Of a DNA stretch of 64,000 bases, positions 33,944-43,620 are shown piece after piece. The notes beneath the pieces were generated by a model, which saw only the letters and a list, made by a program, of their open reading frames with translations, had not been told where the DNA came from and made no database searches. Made by a program: the position numbers and the translations under genes. Source of the DNA: Kalmanozyma brasiliensis GHG001. Its lineage: Eukaryota > Basidiomycota > Ustilaginomycetes > Ustilaginales. Within the stretch, counting starts at the first letter, position 1. Every line of letters begins with the position of its first letter. Where the stretch lies: assembly GCF_000497045.1 (NCBI RefSeq), contig NW_015961981.1:126401-190400 (forward strand), given 5' to 3'.

Positions 33944-35554
33944 ATGCTCGCAAGATCAAGCAGGAGCCTTATCGGCTCAACATGGTCAGCAGCTGGTGTC
34001 GCGCGCCCAAGTGCGAGGCTAGCGTTGCCGTCCATCGTCTCGCAGCTCCCATTGCGACGCACCTTTGCATCGTCCCCTACAACCCGCAACTCTGCCGCCG
34101 AAAGCGAGAAGTCGAGCAATGACCACGCCGATGCGAAGGAGGTCTCGAAATTCAACCGCCTGGAATACATCCTCCGCGAGCAGGTCGAACCCACTCACGA
34201 GTCGATGATCACTCAACTCGAGGACGATCACCTTTCGCACCTCCCCCTCGTCGTGAGCAGTGGTAGCAAGTGGGCGCCGCTTCCCGCAGGATTTTCGCTC
34301 CCACGTCGTGATCGCGCTTACAAGCATAACGACCCGCTCTCGGCGCGCATCGGCGCCGAGTACGTCTACAACACGTTCAACTTCCCAACTACGCAGCACC
34401 TCAAGCGGTTCAATGCCGAGCTGGCGTCCACGCTGACGCACAAGGCGCGCAATGTGCAACCCGTCACCTTCTCCAACCCAGCCTCGCGAACCTTCACCAT
34501 GGGACTGCCGTCGTTCGTCGGCCTGGAACCTCCGTACCCAGTCAACAAGAACGTGTCCCTCGTCCTCAAGCTCCTCAACGAGTACCGATTGCGAGGAACC
34601 TCCGCGGAGCACAAACAGCGCATCGCCGAGGAACTCAGGAAGTACGTCGTCCCACACGGCTTCAAGCGCACCGTCCACATCTTCAGCCTGTACGTGCTCG
34701 AGCTGTTTGAGGCACTGCGCAACGCGTCCGAGCAGGAGGCGGCGGACAAGGTCAGTTTCGGCCTGATAGGTGACGGGGAGCAGGCGATGCCTGCGCGCAA
34801 GGCGACTAATCCGGTGAAGGGCTTTGGCGCTCTTCCTGGTCCGGGACAGGAGGGCTCTAAGGGCAAGCGGGAGAGGACGCCGCGAAGGAAGTCGGAGGGA
34901 GAGAGGAAGCCCAATCTGGCAGACAGGTTGAGGGCGGACGACCCGAGGCTGCCGGAAGCAGGCACGTTTGTTGCGCAGGATGGCGGCGCGATCCAATCGA
35001 ACGATGGAGTGGACGGGCTGCAGGAGCATGTGCCGTTCCCGACGCCGAGTGCGGAGGAGATGGGGATCAAGAAGCCTACTGACACCGGGACTGGCAGTCT
35101 CAGCGCCGACGACCCGAAGCTGCCGGAGGCCGGCACATTTGTCGCACAGGATGGCGAGGCACATAAGCCGAGCAAGGGCGTAGACGACTTGCAGGAGCAT
35201 GTGCCATTCCCCACACCGTCAGCGCACGAGATGGGCATGAACAAGCCCACGGACGATCTGTGGAGCGCAGGCAGCCCAACCACGCCGCAAGCACCCGAGT
35301 CTGCGCCGCCGCAGCAGGCGAGTGAAAGTGTCCATGTGCCGCAAGAGCACTCGAGACCAGCCGCCGCTGACAACGACGTCAACTCGGCCGACCTTTGGAG
35401 TGCTGACAACCCCAAGCTGCCCGAAGCAGGGACATTCGTTGCGCAGGATGGGGACGCGCACAAGCCAAGCGAGGGCGTTGACTCGCTAGAAGAGCACGTC
35501 CCCTTCCCCAAGCCAACAGCGGAAGAGATGGGCATCAAGAAGCCTACCGAGTGA
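33944..35554 (+). CDS. unrecognised probable mitochondrial protein with three 50-residue C-terminal repeats
   Basis: A 536-residue single-exon protein that I cannot assign to a known family. The start MLARSSRSLIGSTWSAAGVA and the following residues are rich in R, S, A and L with no acid before about residue 53, and contain LRRTFASS, a plausible processing site; this indicates mitochondrial import. Residues about 60-290 form a mostly ordered-looking part (HLSHLPLVVSSGSKWAPLPA, NTFNFPTTQHLKRFNAEL, FVGLEPPYPVNKNVSLVL, then a helical stretch to LFEALRNASEQEAADK). A basic linker (KGKRERTPRRKSEGERK) leads to three repeats of exactly 50 residues at 331-380, 388-437 and 487-536. Each repeat contains LPEAGTFVAQDG and EHVPFP. 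The last repeat ends at the stop codon. Confidence 0.75.
   Translation: MLARSSRSLIGSTWSAAGVARPSARLALPSIVSQLPLRRTFASSPTTRNSAAESEKSSNDHADAKEVSKFNRLEYILREQVEPTHESMITQLEDDHLSHLPLVVSSGSKWAPLPAGFSLPRRDRAYKHNDPLSARIGAEYVYNTFNFPTTQHLKRFNAELASTLTHKARNVQPVTFSNPASRTFTMGLPSFVGLEPPYPVNKNVSLVLKLLNEYRLRGTSAEHKQRIAEELRKYVVPHGFKRTVHIFSLYVLELFEALRNASEQEAADKVSFGLIGDGEQAMPARKATNPVKGFGALPGPGQEGSKGKRERTPRRKSEGERKPNLADRLRADDPRLPEAGTFVAQDGGAIQSNDGVDGLQEHVPFPTPSAEEMGIKKPTDTGTGSLSADDPKLPEAGTFVAQDGEAHKPSKGVDDLQEHVPFPTPSAHEMGMNKPTDDLWSAGSPTTPQAPESAPPQQASESVHVPQEHSRPAAADNDVNSADLWSADNPKLPEAGTFVAQDGDAHKPSEGVDSLEEHVPFPKPTAEEMGIKKPTE
34934..35083 (+). repeat. coding repeat unit 1 (150 bases)
   Basis: First of three in-frame 150-base units in the repeat protein. 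It begins ADDPRLPEAGTFVAQDG and ends EEMGIKKPTD. Seven codons separate it from unit 2. Confidence 0.9.
35105..35254 (+). repeat. coding repeat unit 2 (150 bases)
   Basis: Second in-frame unit. It begins ADDPKLPEAGTFVAQDG and ends HEMGMNKPTD. It is followed by a 49-codon spacer that starts and ends with DLWSA-type segments. Confidence 0.9.
35402..35551 (+). repeat. coding repeat unit 3 (150 bases)
   Basis: Third in-frame unit, directly before the TGA stop at 35552-35554. It begins ADNPKLPEAGTFVAQDG and ends EEMGIKKPTE. Confidence 0.9.
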
Positions 35555-35923
35555 TATATGCGGAATGCAACCTTTCTGGCGGAATCCCTGCTTGTGTGTG
35601 GAATGTGTTGGAGCGGCGACTGTGAGCGCAGAGTGGTCTGCTGTGAGGTCCTTGGTCGAGATGATGTGAGCGATGGTGCCTGCATACGGCGAATTTCTCG
35701 GCGAAATCCAGCCTCCGTTCGCCCGCGGAAGTGTTGTTGTTAGCTGAGTTGTCGCGTGGACAGGTTCGAAGAAGAATCGAACATCAAGCTCAAGCTCGTC
35801 TGTCGTTGTATCCTCGACGCTTGCATGCTCATTCGTACTGTCTGCAGGACATCGCCGATCGCACTCAAGCTCTCGAACCGGCAGATTCATCTCGTGAAAG
35901 CTCGCCCGGCAGCCTTTCGCAAG
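35555..35923. other. intergenic region / 5' leader of the Ngl2-like exonuclease
   Basis: About 370 bases. It includes an in-frame upstream ATG at 35825 that would extend the next protein by 33 residues (see that gene). No other feature recognised. Confidence 0.55.
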
Positions 35924-37630
35924 ATGACAGACTCAGCAGCACCATCAAACTCGTCCGCCCCACCCAAGAAGGGCAAGCAAAATCGGCCGTCACCCGAGGA
36001 GATCGAGGCCAAGCGTCGCGAGCGTGCAGCCAAGAAGGAGAAGGAAGCAGCCGAAAAGGCAGCGAAGGAAGCCGAGCTCGCTGCCGCCATCGCTGCCAAC
36101 GGCAAGATTCCCAATGGCCACCTCGATGACCAGGGCAATACGCTTTTCATCCCTCGCGACTGGGCCTCCGTTGCCTCGACCGATGCCGCCTCGCAACGCC
36201 AGAAGGTCCGCGTTGTAAGCTGGAACATCCTTGCCCAAGGTTTGGTCCGACGAACGCTCTTCCCCGGCTCCGACGCCCTCAAGTTCAAAGACCGCTCTGT
36301 TGGATTGACGGCAGAGCTCTCGAGCCGCACGGGGCACGGCTGGGACGTCGGCTGCTTCCAGGAGGTTGATCGAATGGACGTACACGGCGAGACGATGCGC
36401 AAGGACGGTTTCAGCTACGTGTACGAGAAAGGGTACAGGCAGAAGCAGCACGGTCTGCTCGTGGCGTGGCGCAAAGATCTGTTCGGCGAAACAGCATCCA
36501 AGCAGCTGACAATCGATTTGGACGCCGAGAACGTCGCGCCAGCGGGTGAAGAGGTGAGGACTGCCTGCTCGAGAGTCACACGGAACGTCGGGCTGGTCGT
36601 CGCTCTCCGTCTGCAAAGTAAGGATGGGGAAGGTGCGTCAAGTCCAGGGCTGATCGTCGGCACGACCCACCTTTTCTGGCACCCGATGCATGCGTACGAA
36701 CGAGCAAGGCAGTCCGGGATCCTGGTGCGCAGGCTGCAAGAGTTCAGAGAGGAGCTTGGGGAGGAGTGGAAAGCCGCACCTTGTGTGCTGGCGGGCGACT
36801 TCAATGACCAGCCTCACTCGGCGACGTATCACCTGCTGACGGGTCGCAAGCTCACCCAGCACTGCTTTGACGAGGTGGCATCGTCGAGTGTGGTGCACAA
36901 GAGCATCGACGAGCGCCGCGAGAAGGGAGGTGGGTCCAACGGATTTGCGCCGGGAACGACGGAGCCAGCTCGCGATGCGCCTGCCAACAAGGGCCAACCT
37001 GCAATGAGCGAGGTGTTTGACGGTCTGGCCAAGCAGGCACAGCTGGAAGGGAACGAGGAGCCGGCGGACGAGGAAGAGGACGCGGAGGAGCCGGAAGACG
37101 AAGAGGGCGAGGGGGAAGAAGGTGCGGATGATCGGATGCTCAAGAACTGCCGTGCTGCTACGGCAGAGGACGCCCTGCTATCTATCGACGAGCTGATCCA
37201 GCTGCACGACGTTTCACGGCCACGCCCCAGCTCATCCTCTGCTCAGTCCACCGAGACCCGACCAGAGGCCTCAAGATCAGACCACCTGGGCTCAGCCTAC
37301 GCCCTCCACTACGGCCACATCCCGTCCGAAGACGGCAACTACTTCGGCTCGGCCGCTCGAGGCCGCGAACGATGGGACGACGAAGCCTGGACGCCCGAAA
37401 CGCCCAATGTCCACACGGGCGACAGCACCGAGCCCATGTGGACCATCTTTTCGAGCCTCTTTTCTCTCACGCTCGACTACATCTTTATGCTGCCCAAGAG
37501 CGAAGGGCGGTATCCATCAGTCACGCGGCTGCTTCGCACACACCGCACAGAGACACTCCAACCAGGCGTGCCGAGGAAGGGCGTCTGCGCTTCGGATCAC
37601 GTTGCTATCGGCGCCGAGATCGAGCTATGA
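35924..37630 (+). CDS. Ngl2/CCR4-type RNA exonuclease (endonuclease/exonuclease/phosphatase fold)
   Basis: A 568-residue protein from the ATG at 35924 (good context, adenine at -3). Ngl-type enzymes are Mg-dependent 3'-5' RNA exonucleases; budding-yeast Ngl2 trims 5.8S rRNA. A lysine/glutamate-rich N-terminus (KAKRRERAAKKEKEAAEKAA type) precedes the catalytic fold. Catalytic motifs: SWNILAQ, CFQEVDR with metal-binding E147, THLFWHP, AGDFNDQP with D292 and N294, and the closing SDHVAIG with D558-H559. An acidic low-complexity insert lies near 380-405 (EEEDAEEPEDEEGEGEE). An in-frame upstream ATG at 35825 adds MLIRTVCRTSPIALKLSNRQ and 13 more residues without any acid, resembling a mitochondrial presequence, so two isoforms are possible. 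Ngl1, Ngl2 and Ngl3 cannot be separated by eye. Confidence 0.85.
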   Translation: MTDSAAPSNSSAPPKKGKQNRPSPEEIEAKRRERAAKKEKEAAEKAAKEAELAAAIAANGKIPNGHLDDQGNTLFIPRDWASVASTDAASQRQKVRVVSWNILAQGLVRRTLFPGSDALKFKDRSVGLTAELSSRTGHGWDVGCFQEVDRMDVHGETMRKDGFSYVYEKGYRQKQHGLLVAWRKDLFGETASKQLTIDLDAENVAPAGEEVRTACSRVTRNVGLVVALRLQSKDGEGASSPGLIVGTTHLFWHPMHAYERARQSGILVRRLQEFREELGEEWKAAPCVLAGDFNDQPHSATYHLLTGRKLTQHCFDEVASSSVVHKSIDERREKGGGSNGFAPGTTEPARDAPANKGQPAMSEVFDGLAKQAQLEGNEEPADEEEDAEEPEDEEGEGEEGADDRMLKNCRAATAEDALLSIDELIQLHDVSRPRPSSSSAQSTETRPEASRSDHLGSAYALHYGHIPSEDGNYFGSAARGRERWDDEAWTPETPNVHTGDSTEPMWTIFSSLFSLTLDYIFMLPKSEGRYPSVTRLLRTHRTETLQPGVPRKGVCASDHVAIGAEIEL

Positions 37631-38022
37631 ATTCAAGAGCAATGTGATAGAACTCCAGAGCGATGCTCGTTCCCACGCACGATCAGTCAGCCTCTCTTGG
37701 CAGTGCGCTTCGCTTTGCGTTTGAGCGTGATCGTGTGATCCTGAGACGTTGTGGCGATTGAGATAACTTAGCATCCAAGTTGAGAATCGGTCATCGGATG
37801 GTGTTGGTCTCTTGAGTTGAAGCGAGCACCGATTTTTTTGACGCGAAAGCCGACGCACGCTTGGACCCTTGCGAACTCGCATGTGCTTTGCAGATCCTGC
37901 CATCATCCCCTACATCGTCACTGCGCCTTGTCCACGCCTTCCCGTGATTCAACCGCTTGCCTTTTGACAACGCGCCATCGTTGCGGGGTCATCTCTTGCT
38001 GCGCATACCCTGCCATGGCGCG
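37631..38022. other. intergenic region upstream of FIG4
   Basis: About 390 bases between two plus-strand genes. No element recognised with confidence. Confidence 0.55.
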
Positions 38023-41000
38023 ATGACAATCACAGACACGCAAGGAGGCTCGAAGGTTCCTCTGACGCCTGCGATGACGACAGAGGATTCTCAACGTGAT
38101 GGTAGCAGCCGCCAGGACCTCGAAGATGACTCGGCAATCACCGCGAAAACAAGAAACACCAAGGAGGATTTCGATAGCAGGGACACGGAAGGCAGAGATG
38201 CTGCCGCGGGGACTTCTAATACGATGAAGCCAAGCACAACGTATGGGATCGGTCAGACTCGCCCGGAGCCTGAAATAACAGGTGCTCCGTCCTCATCTCA
38301 CAGCGTAGCGCAGGAGGATGCGGTGCTGCGCAAGGACTTCGAGTCCGGGCAAGAAGAATCCAGTACACCCGTCATTGCAGACAATGCCTCACAGATCGAT
38401 CCATCGGCCCCCAAAGAGGCCCGTATCGCGAACAACATCAAGACCGCCAACACCATTCCAGATCCAGCGGTGTCGCTCTCAGCTGCCAGATCCACCATGC
38501 TGCCGCCCAGACCGAACATGCTGCCTCCACCAAGACCCAGCACTGCTGCTTCCTCGTTCATCAATCCGACTCCCACCTTGACACCTGGCTCAACATGGGG
38601 ACCTTCCGCTGCTTTTGCCGCTGCTGCTCGAGCCGAAGCTGCCGAACCAGGAAGAATCGGCGACCTCAAACGCTTCACTCTGTGGGAGACAAAGACACGC
38701 TTCTACCTCGTCGCATACAACACTAGTCAGACAAGATTTCGTATTCTCAAGGTGGATCGAACACCGCCCAGCCTCAATGTGCCGCCACGTTCCGCTGCCG
38801 AGTCGGAGAAGGCTCGCGATCCCGTCGCTACGACAGCCAAGAGCGCAGCTTCAGAGCAGGAATCAGTCGTGCCTGCTGCAAAGGGTACTGTGTCGGCAGC
38901 TGGTTTAGCGGGCACTTCTAAGGATGCGAAAGCCGATGCTGGCAGAGGGCCAAAGGCTGAAGGTGCAGCAAGCGCAGCAGACTGCTCAGTGCGTGGACAA
39001 CGGTTCCTTTCTCTCGACGATCCGCAGATTTGCAGACTCAACCGACGCATGCTCGATAGCAAGCAAGTACCTCGAGATTCTGCAGCAACACCAGCTGTCC
39101 CTTCGGCAGCGAGCTTCACCAAGGCTACAGGCGCCAACGCCGCCTCAAAGCCGGCTCCCGTGTCCGCCGTAGCTGCCGATATCAGCACGAGCGCTCCTTC
39201 CACCTCTTCAGCAGCAAAGCCAACTGAGACGTCATCAGCCTCAAAGACTTTCAGCACCGCCGCAAAGGGCAGCTCAAATGATTGGGAACTCAACGTCACC
39301 TCAGACCGCGTAGTCTACTCTCGCACTCAGGTGGCGGAGCTCCTCGACATGATCCGCGAGGGGAACCGCGCCACCGGTGGTCTCCAAGAAGTTGGCCGCT
39401 TCTTTGGCATCGTCGGCTTCATTCGCTTCACGAGCACATACTATATGGTGCTCATCAGTCGTCGCAGCGTGGTCGCCTTGATTGGCGGCCACTACATATA
39501 CCATTGCGACGAGACGGTCATTCTGCCCGTATGCCATCAATCCGTGCTATCATCCATGCCAGGGCGCACAAAGCTCCTGGAGCAGGAAGAGGCGCGTCTG
39601 CTGCATCTCTTCAAGCAAGTTGATCTCAGCAAGAACTTCTACTTTAGTTACACGTACGACTTGACCAAGACTCTCCAAGACAATCTTACCTCGACGCCAG
39701 GTGATCCCCTTGAGCAAGCTAGCTCCGTCTCGCCCTCCAACAAGCCCCTCACAGCGTGGGGCTACAACGAAAAGTTCATCTGGAACCATCATCTGCTGCT
39801 GCCAGCCTTCGCCGCGTCAGAACACCTGCAACCCCACGAGGATCCTCGGAATGAATGGGTCCTGCCATTGGTCTATGGATTTGTCGATCAAGCCAAGCTG
39901 AGCGTCCTCAACCGCACAGTGTATACCACGCTCATCGCTCGCAGGTCGCGTCACTTTGCCGGTGCACGCTTCCTAAAGCGAGGCATCAACGAGCAAGGTC
40001 ATGTGGCCAACGACGTCGAGACCGAGCAGATTGTCAGTGAAGCGCTTACGACCTCCTTCTTCGCCCCAGGCAGAAAGCCCTTCGAGCCGAAAAAGAGGCA
40101 TCCTGGGTTCGCACCCAATGGAAGGCGGGGCATGGATCTGATACGCGCGAGTCGCCTGCGCGAGAAACCCTACTTTCCGCCCTACATGTCCGCGAACAGC
40201 AGCAATGCAAGACCGCACCATGAACAGGACGGCGAGGAAGACGATGAGGACCTGCCCTTGGACGCCTCGCCTCGGTACACGTCTTATGTCATGATGCGAG
40301 GAAGTATCCCAGTCTACTGGACGCAAGATTCGACCAACATGTCACCTCGTCCTCCGATCGAGATCTCGCTGGTCGACCCATACTATTCCGCGGCGGCGCT
40401 GCATTTCGACGAGCTCTTCCATCGCTATGGAACACCCGTCATCGTGCTCAATCTGATCAAGGCCAAAGAGAAGCAAGAGCGCGAGGTCAAGCTGCTGAGA
40501 TCTTTCGGCGAATGCATCAGCTACCTCAATCAGTTCTTGCCTTCTAGCAAAAGGATCAAGTACATCGCATGGGACATGAGTCAAGCCAGCAAGGACCAGA
40601 GTCAGGACGTCATCGGCATTTTGGAGGACATTGCGCAAGAAATGCTCGACACCACGCATTTCTTCCACTCGGGTCCGGAGCCAGGTGCTGTTCGGGTTCA
40701 GCTGAACTCACGCGACGGGAGCAGCTCTGACGAGTCAAGAAGCACAGCCGCCCGCAGAAAGACGATACTGCTGCAGGAAGGTGTCGCGAGGGTCAACTGT
40801 GTCGACTGCCTCGACCGGACCAATGCAGCGCAATTTGTCATCGGCAAGGCGGCCTTTGGGCACCAGCTTCATGCGCTCGGTCTGCTCGACGACCCTTACT
40901 TGCCCTTCGACTCGGATGCCGTCAACATGCTCACCGAGATGTACCACGATCTCGGCGATACAATCGCCATGCAGTACGGCGGTTCTGCTCTCGCTCACAC

Positions 41001-42678
41001 GACGGACACCTACCGAAAGAAGAACCAGTGGACCTCTCACTCGCGGGACGTGCTTGAGAGCGTCAAGCGATACTATGCAAATTCCTTTGCTGATGCAGAC
41101 AAGCAAGCCGCAATCAACCTCTTCCTCGGTGTTGACCCAATGGCGCCAGATTTCGCTCCGCATGCTTTCCCAGAGACCATCCTCGTGCCTACAACAGCCG
41201 GAGGAAGCCATCAGGACGAGGAGAGCTCAAAGAAGGCAGTGCGCGCGGTGCCATTCCGACCGCACTATCAGCACTGGTACGATCCTCTGCATCTCCAGCC
41301 ACACGGTTCCATAGAAGCACGTCAACGGAGACTCAAGGAGGTCGCAAACGCCGATGCTGGCTTCTGGGCCGAATATTATCGACCGAGCCTCTTTACCGAC
41401 CTCAATCGTCACCACGCCTTCAAAATGACCGCAGTGCACCAGTACTCGCATCTGCATGGTGGCGTGTCGCATTCTTCGGGCGGCTTGGGGATGCCGCACA
41501 GCCAGTCTGCTTTGAGCATGTACTCAACACAGATCGGCGGCACGGCAGATCTCTCACGCCACACTCGCTCTGCATCCAGCTCGAGTTTGGCTTCTACGGC
41601 GTTCAATCCTATGCAGGCTGAGCTGATGGTCGAGTATCCCAGCCCCTTCAAGCCGCGCGGGTACAAGAATTCGCAGCAACAACAGCATCGTCGTCAGTCG
41701 CTGGAAGATGCACGTAGCTTCATCACGCAGACATCCGCGACTATGGTCAATGATCCGCGAAGCCCTACCTCGCCTCAGAAAGGGTTTCAATACTCGTCGT
41801 CCCCAGCGACGTCGACGACGACGACTCTGCCACCGTCGAAAGCGATCATTGGCGGAGTGCGACGCTGGATCTCGATCAACAAACCGGGTGGGTCTCCTCG
41901 AATCGGCATTCATGGTCAGCGTAGGGGCAGCAAGCGATACAGCATCGCATCCTCGGATGGTGGAGAAGGTCCCTCTGGCGATGCAGGACGGAAAGGTGCC
42001 TCGGTTCAGAGTCGCAATGGTGGCATGAATGGAGCTAGCACGTCCTTGTCCTCAGGGAGCACAGCCGGTGGATTCGACCCGCATACCTTCAACTTCGCCG
42101 GCCGTTGGCAGACCGTCAATCCCGTAGGCCCAGCCGTCGCTGGTGCCAACGTGGCCATCGAGGCAGCGCTCACCAAGGCATGCAATCCGTACATTTCGGA
42201 GGAGGAAGAGTCCGAGTATGCATTCTACACGACGCAATTCCTCGACGAGTACGCGCGGCCGAGCGACACTCGCTCGGATGAAGTCGCCGATGTCACCATC
42301 GGGCTCGAGCGGCACGCGCGTCCCGCGAATGCGGCGTTGACGGACCATCACCTGATCGACGAGAAGGACATCCAAATCTACGAAGACGGAGTAGCGATCA
42401 GCGACGGCAAGCCGAGCGCAGTGGACCGGTTCGTGCGCTACTCGAACGTCGACCCGGTGCTTGTCACGCATGCTAATGCTGCCAGCCAGCTCGCCTACTC
42501 GATGGCAACTACTGCATACCAGCCTGTACCCATGACGGCGGGCGGCTCGTTGAGCGCTGTTGGCGGGGCAGTGTCTACTCCCGCGGTGCCGGCTACAGGC
42601 TTGACTGCGTCTGAGGCCAAGATCCGCGCTTACAGCTCTTGGCTGTCGCTGGGACAGACCAAATTGGCTAGCTTTTAG
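38023..42678 (+). CDS. FIG4: Fig4-like phosphatidylinositol 3,5-bisphosphate 5-phosphatase (SAC domain)
   Basis: A 1551-residue single-exon protein. Fig4 works with Fab1 and Vac14 on the vacuole/endosome membrane to control PI(3,5)P2. The ATG at 38023 is the first in frame. The SAC domain starts at about 213 (KRFTLWETKTRFYLVAYN, FRILKVDRT), is interrupted by about 190 alanine/serine-rich residues, and resumes at YSRTQVAELLDMI and FGIVGFIRFTSTYYMVLISR. The catalytic CX5R is CVDCLDR, C926 to R932, in RVNCVDCLDRTNAAQF. Fig4-type motifs include HHLLLPAF and LPLVYGFVDQAKLSV. The C-terminal 450 residues are serine-rich and probably disordered. At 1551 residues it is much longer than yeast Fig4 (about 880). 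It converges on SF3A2 with 228 bases between. Confidence 0.92.
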   Translation: MTITDTQGGSKVPLTPAMTTEDSQRDGSSRQDLEDDSAITAKTRNTKEDFDSRDTEGRDAAAGTSNTMKPSTTYGIGQTRPEPEITGAPSSSHSVAQEDAVLRKDFESGQEESSTPVIADNASQIDPSAPKEARIANNIKTANTIPDPAVSLSAARSTMLPPRPNMLPPPRPSTAASSFINPTPTLTPGSTWGPSAAFAAAARAEAAEPGRIGDLKRFTLWETKTRFYLVAYNTSQTRFRILKVDRTPPSLNVPPRSAAESEKARDPVATTAKSAASEQESVVPAAKGTVSAAGLAGTSKDAKADAGRGPKAEGAASAADCSVRGQRFLSLDDPQICRLNRRMLDSKQVPRDSAATPAVPSAASFTKATGANAASKPAPVSAVAADISTSAPSTSSAAKPTETSSASKTFSTAAKGSSNDWELNVTSDRVVYSRTQVAELLDMIREGNRATGGLQEVGRFFGIVGFIRFTSTYYMVLISRRSVVALIGGHYIYHCDETVILPVCHQSVLSSMPGRTKLLEQEEARLLHLFKQVDLSKNFYFSYTYDLTKTLQDNLTSTPGDPLEQASSVSPSNKPLTAWGYNEKFIWNHHLLLPAFAASEHLQPHEDPRNEWVLPLVYGFVDQAKLSVLNRTVYTTLIARRSRHFAGARFLKRGINEQGHVANDVETEQIVSEALTTSFFAPGRKPFEPKKRHPGFAPNGRRGMDLIRASRLREKPYFPPYMSANSSNARPHHEQDGEEDDEDLPLDASPRYTSYVMMRGSIPVYWTQDSTNMSPRPPIEISLVDPYYSAAALHFDELFHRYGTPVIVLNLIKAKEKQEREVKLLRSFGECISYLNQFLPSSKRIKYIAWDMSQASKDQSQDVIGILEDIAQEMLDTTHFFHSGPEPGAVRVQLNSRDGSSSDESRSTAARRKTILLQEGVARVNCVDCLDRTNAAQFVIGKAAFGHQLHALGLLDDPYLPFDSDAVNMLTEMYHDLGDTIAMQYGGSALAHTTDTYRKKNQWTSHSRDVLESVKRYYANSFADADKQAAINLFLGVDPMAPDFAPHAFPETILVPTTAGGSHQDEESSKKAVRAVPFRPHYQHWYDPLHLQPHGSIEARQRRLKEVANADAGFWAEYYRPSLFTDLNRHHAFKMTAVHQYSHLHGGVSHSSGGLGMPHSQSALSMYSTQIGGTADLSRHTRSASSSSLASTAFNPMQAELMVEYPSPFKPRGYKNSQQQQHRRQSLEDARSFITQTSATMVNDPRSPTSPQKGFQYSSSPATSTTTTLPPSKAIIGGVRRWISINKPGGSPRIGIHGQRRGSKRYSIASSDGGEGPSGDAGRKGASVQSRNGGMNGASTSLSSGSTAGGFDPHTFNFAGRWQTVNPVGPAVAGANVAIEAALTKACNPYISEEEESEYAFYTTQFLDEYARPSDTRSDEVADVTIGLERHARPANAALTDHHLIDEKDIQIYEDGVAISDGKPSAVDRFVRYSNVDPVLVTHANAASQLAYSMATTAYQPVPMTAGGSLSAVGGAVSTPAVPATGLTASEAKIRAYSSWLSLGQTKLASF

Positions 42679-42906
42679 TGGTGCAATGCACGAATATACC
42701 CTTGCTTCGCGAAGCACAGACTGAGCGTGACACAGATGCAAACGCGCGCAGCCAAGGTGTGTGGGAGATGATGATGCTGAGTCGAGATGAGAGTGCAGAT
42801 GATGTTACAAATACAGATGGGCTGGCCGTCAAAGCAATCCGCTTGCAGGCCTGGGTATGTTTGTCGAGAGCAAGAGAGGTCGGTCGAAAAAGATCCGTAG
42901 GCGGTG

Positions 42907-43620
42907 TCATTTGAACATGACTTGGATCGAAAAGGTCTTCCCATCGGGGTCGTAGTAGCTCCAAGTCGCGGGCTCCGGCCTTGGTCTCGCTCCTGGCGCA
43001 GAAGACGTCACGAGCCCTGTATCCCTCCTGTCGATCTCCCTGCTCTGGAGCTTGAACGCGATCGTCTCGTATGGCTCCGCTGCAACCACGAGGTACTGGT
43101 GGTTCCGATCCGGCGTCTCGACCTTTTGTTCGAACGCGCCCATAAACCTGTGCATTGGCGTGACCCCTTCTTTGATCTCTGGCAGCGATACTTGGAATAG
43201 CAGTCCTAGTCTCCCTCCCTCTCCACCTTCCAGTAGCGGCTCCCGTACCTTGCTGACCTTGTACCCCGGCCTTCCGATCTTGACAAATTGCTTCTTGGGC
43301 ACCGTCTCGACCGCAGTTGCGGTGAGGAGCTTGTTCGAGTTGTACGCATTCTCCTTCGCTTCCCGCGCCGCTCTCCTCGCCAGATTGGCTTGATGCTTCT
43401 TTCCCTGAGTGTGTGCGAGATAGCTGCCCTCGTTGGTATGCAGCGTGAGGCAGAGCCTACATTCGAGTCCGCCAAGGTGGTTCTTGAGCAGGTAAGGGTC
43501 TTTTGCGAGATCGATGGTCTCGAGCGCCAGCTTCCGGAGGCGGTCGCGGCGGTCGACATTGGACTCCGAGGCACCGGCGATACCGGCGCCCTTGTTGCCG
43601 CCTCGAGAAGAGAAGTCCAT
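42907..43620 (-). CDS. PRP11: splicing factor SF3A subunit 2 (Prp11)
   Basis: A 237-residue component of the SF3a complex of the U2 snRNP, needed for prespliceosome formation. The ATG at 43620 gives MDFSSRGGNKGAGIAG, closely like the start of human SF3A2 (MDF.. and then SNVDRRDRLRKLALETID). The U1-type C2H2 zinc finger is CRLCLTLHTNEGSYLAHTQG, with C54, C57, H70 and H76. QANLARRAAREAKEN follows, as in the human protein. The C-terminal part (RPGYKVSKVREP, GLLFQVSLPEIKEGVTPMHR, YLVVAAEPYETIAFKLQSRE) matches the conserved SF3A2 tail. It ends without the proline-rich repeats of the human protein. Confidence 0.95.
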   Translation of the reverse strand: MDFSSRGGNKGAGIAGASESNVDRRDRLRKLALETIDLAKDPYLLKNHLGGLECRLCLTLHTNEGSYLAHTQGKKHQANLARRAAREAKENAYNSNKLLTATAVETVPKKQFVKIGRPGYKVSKVREPLLEGGEGGRLGLLFQVSLPEIKEGVTPMHRFMGAFEQKVETPDRNHQYLVVAAEPYETIAFKLQSREIDRRDTGLVTSSAPGARPRPEPATWSYYDPDGKTFSIQVMFK

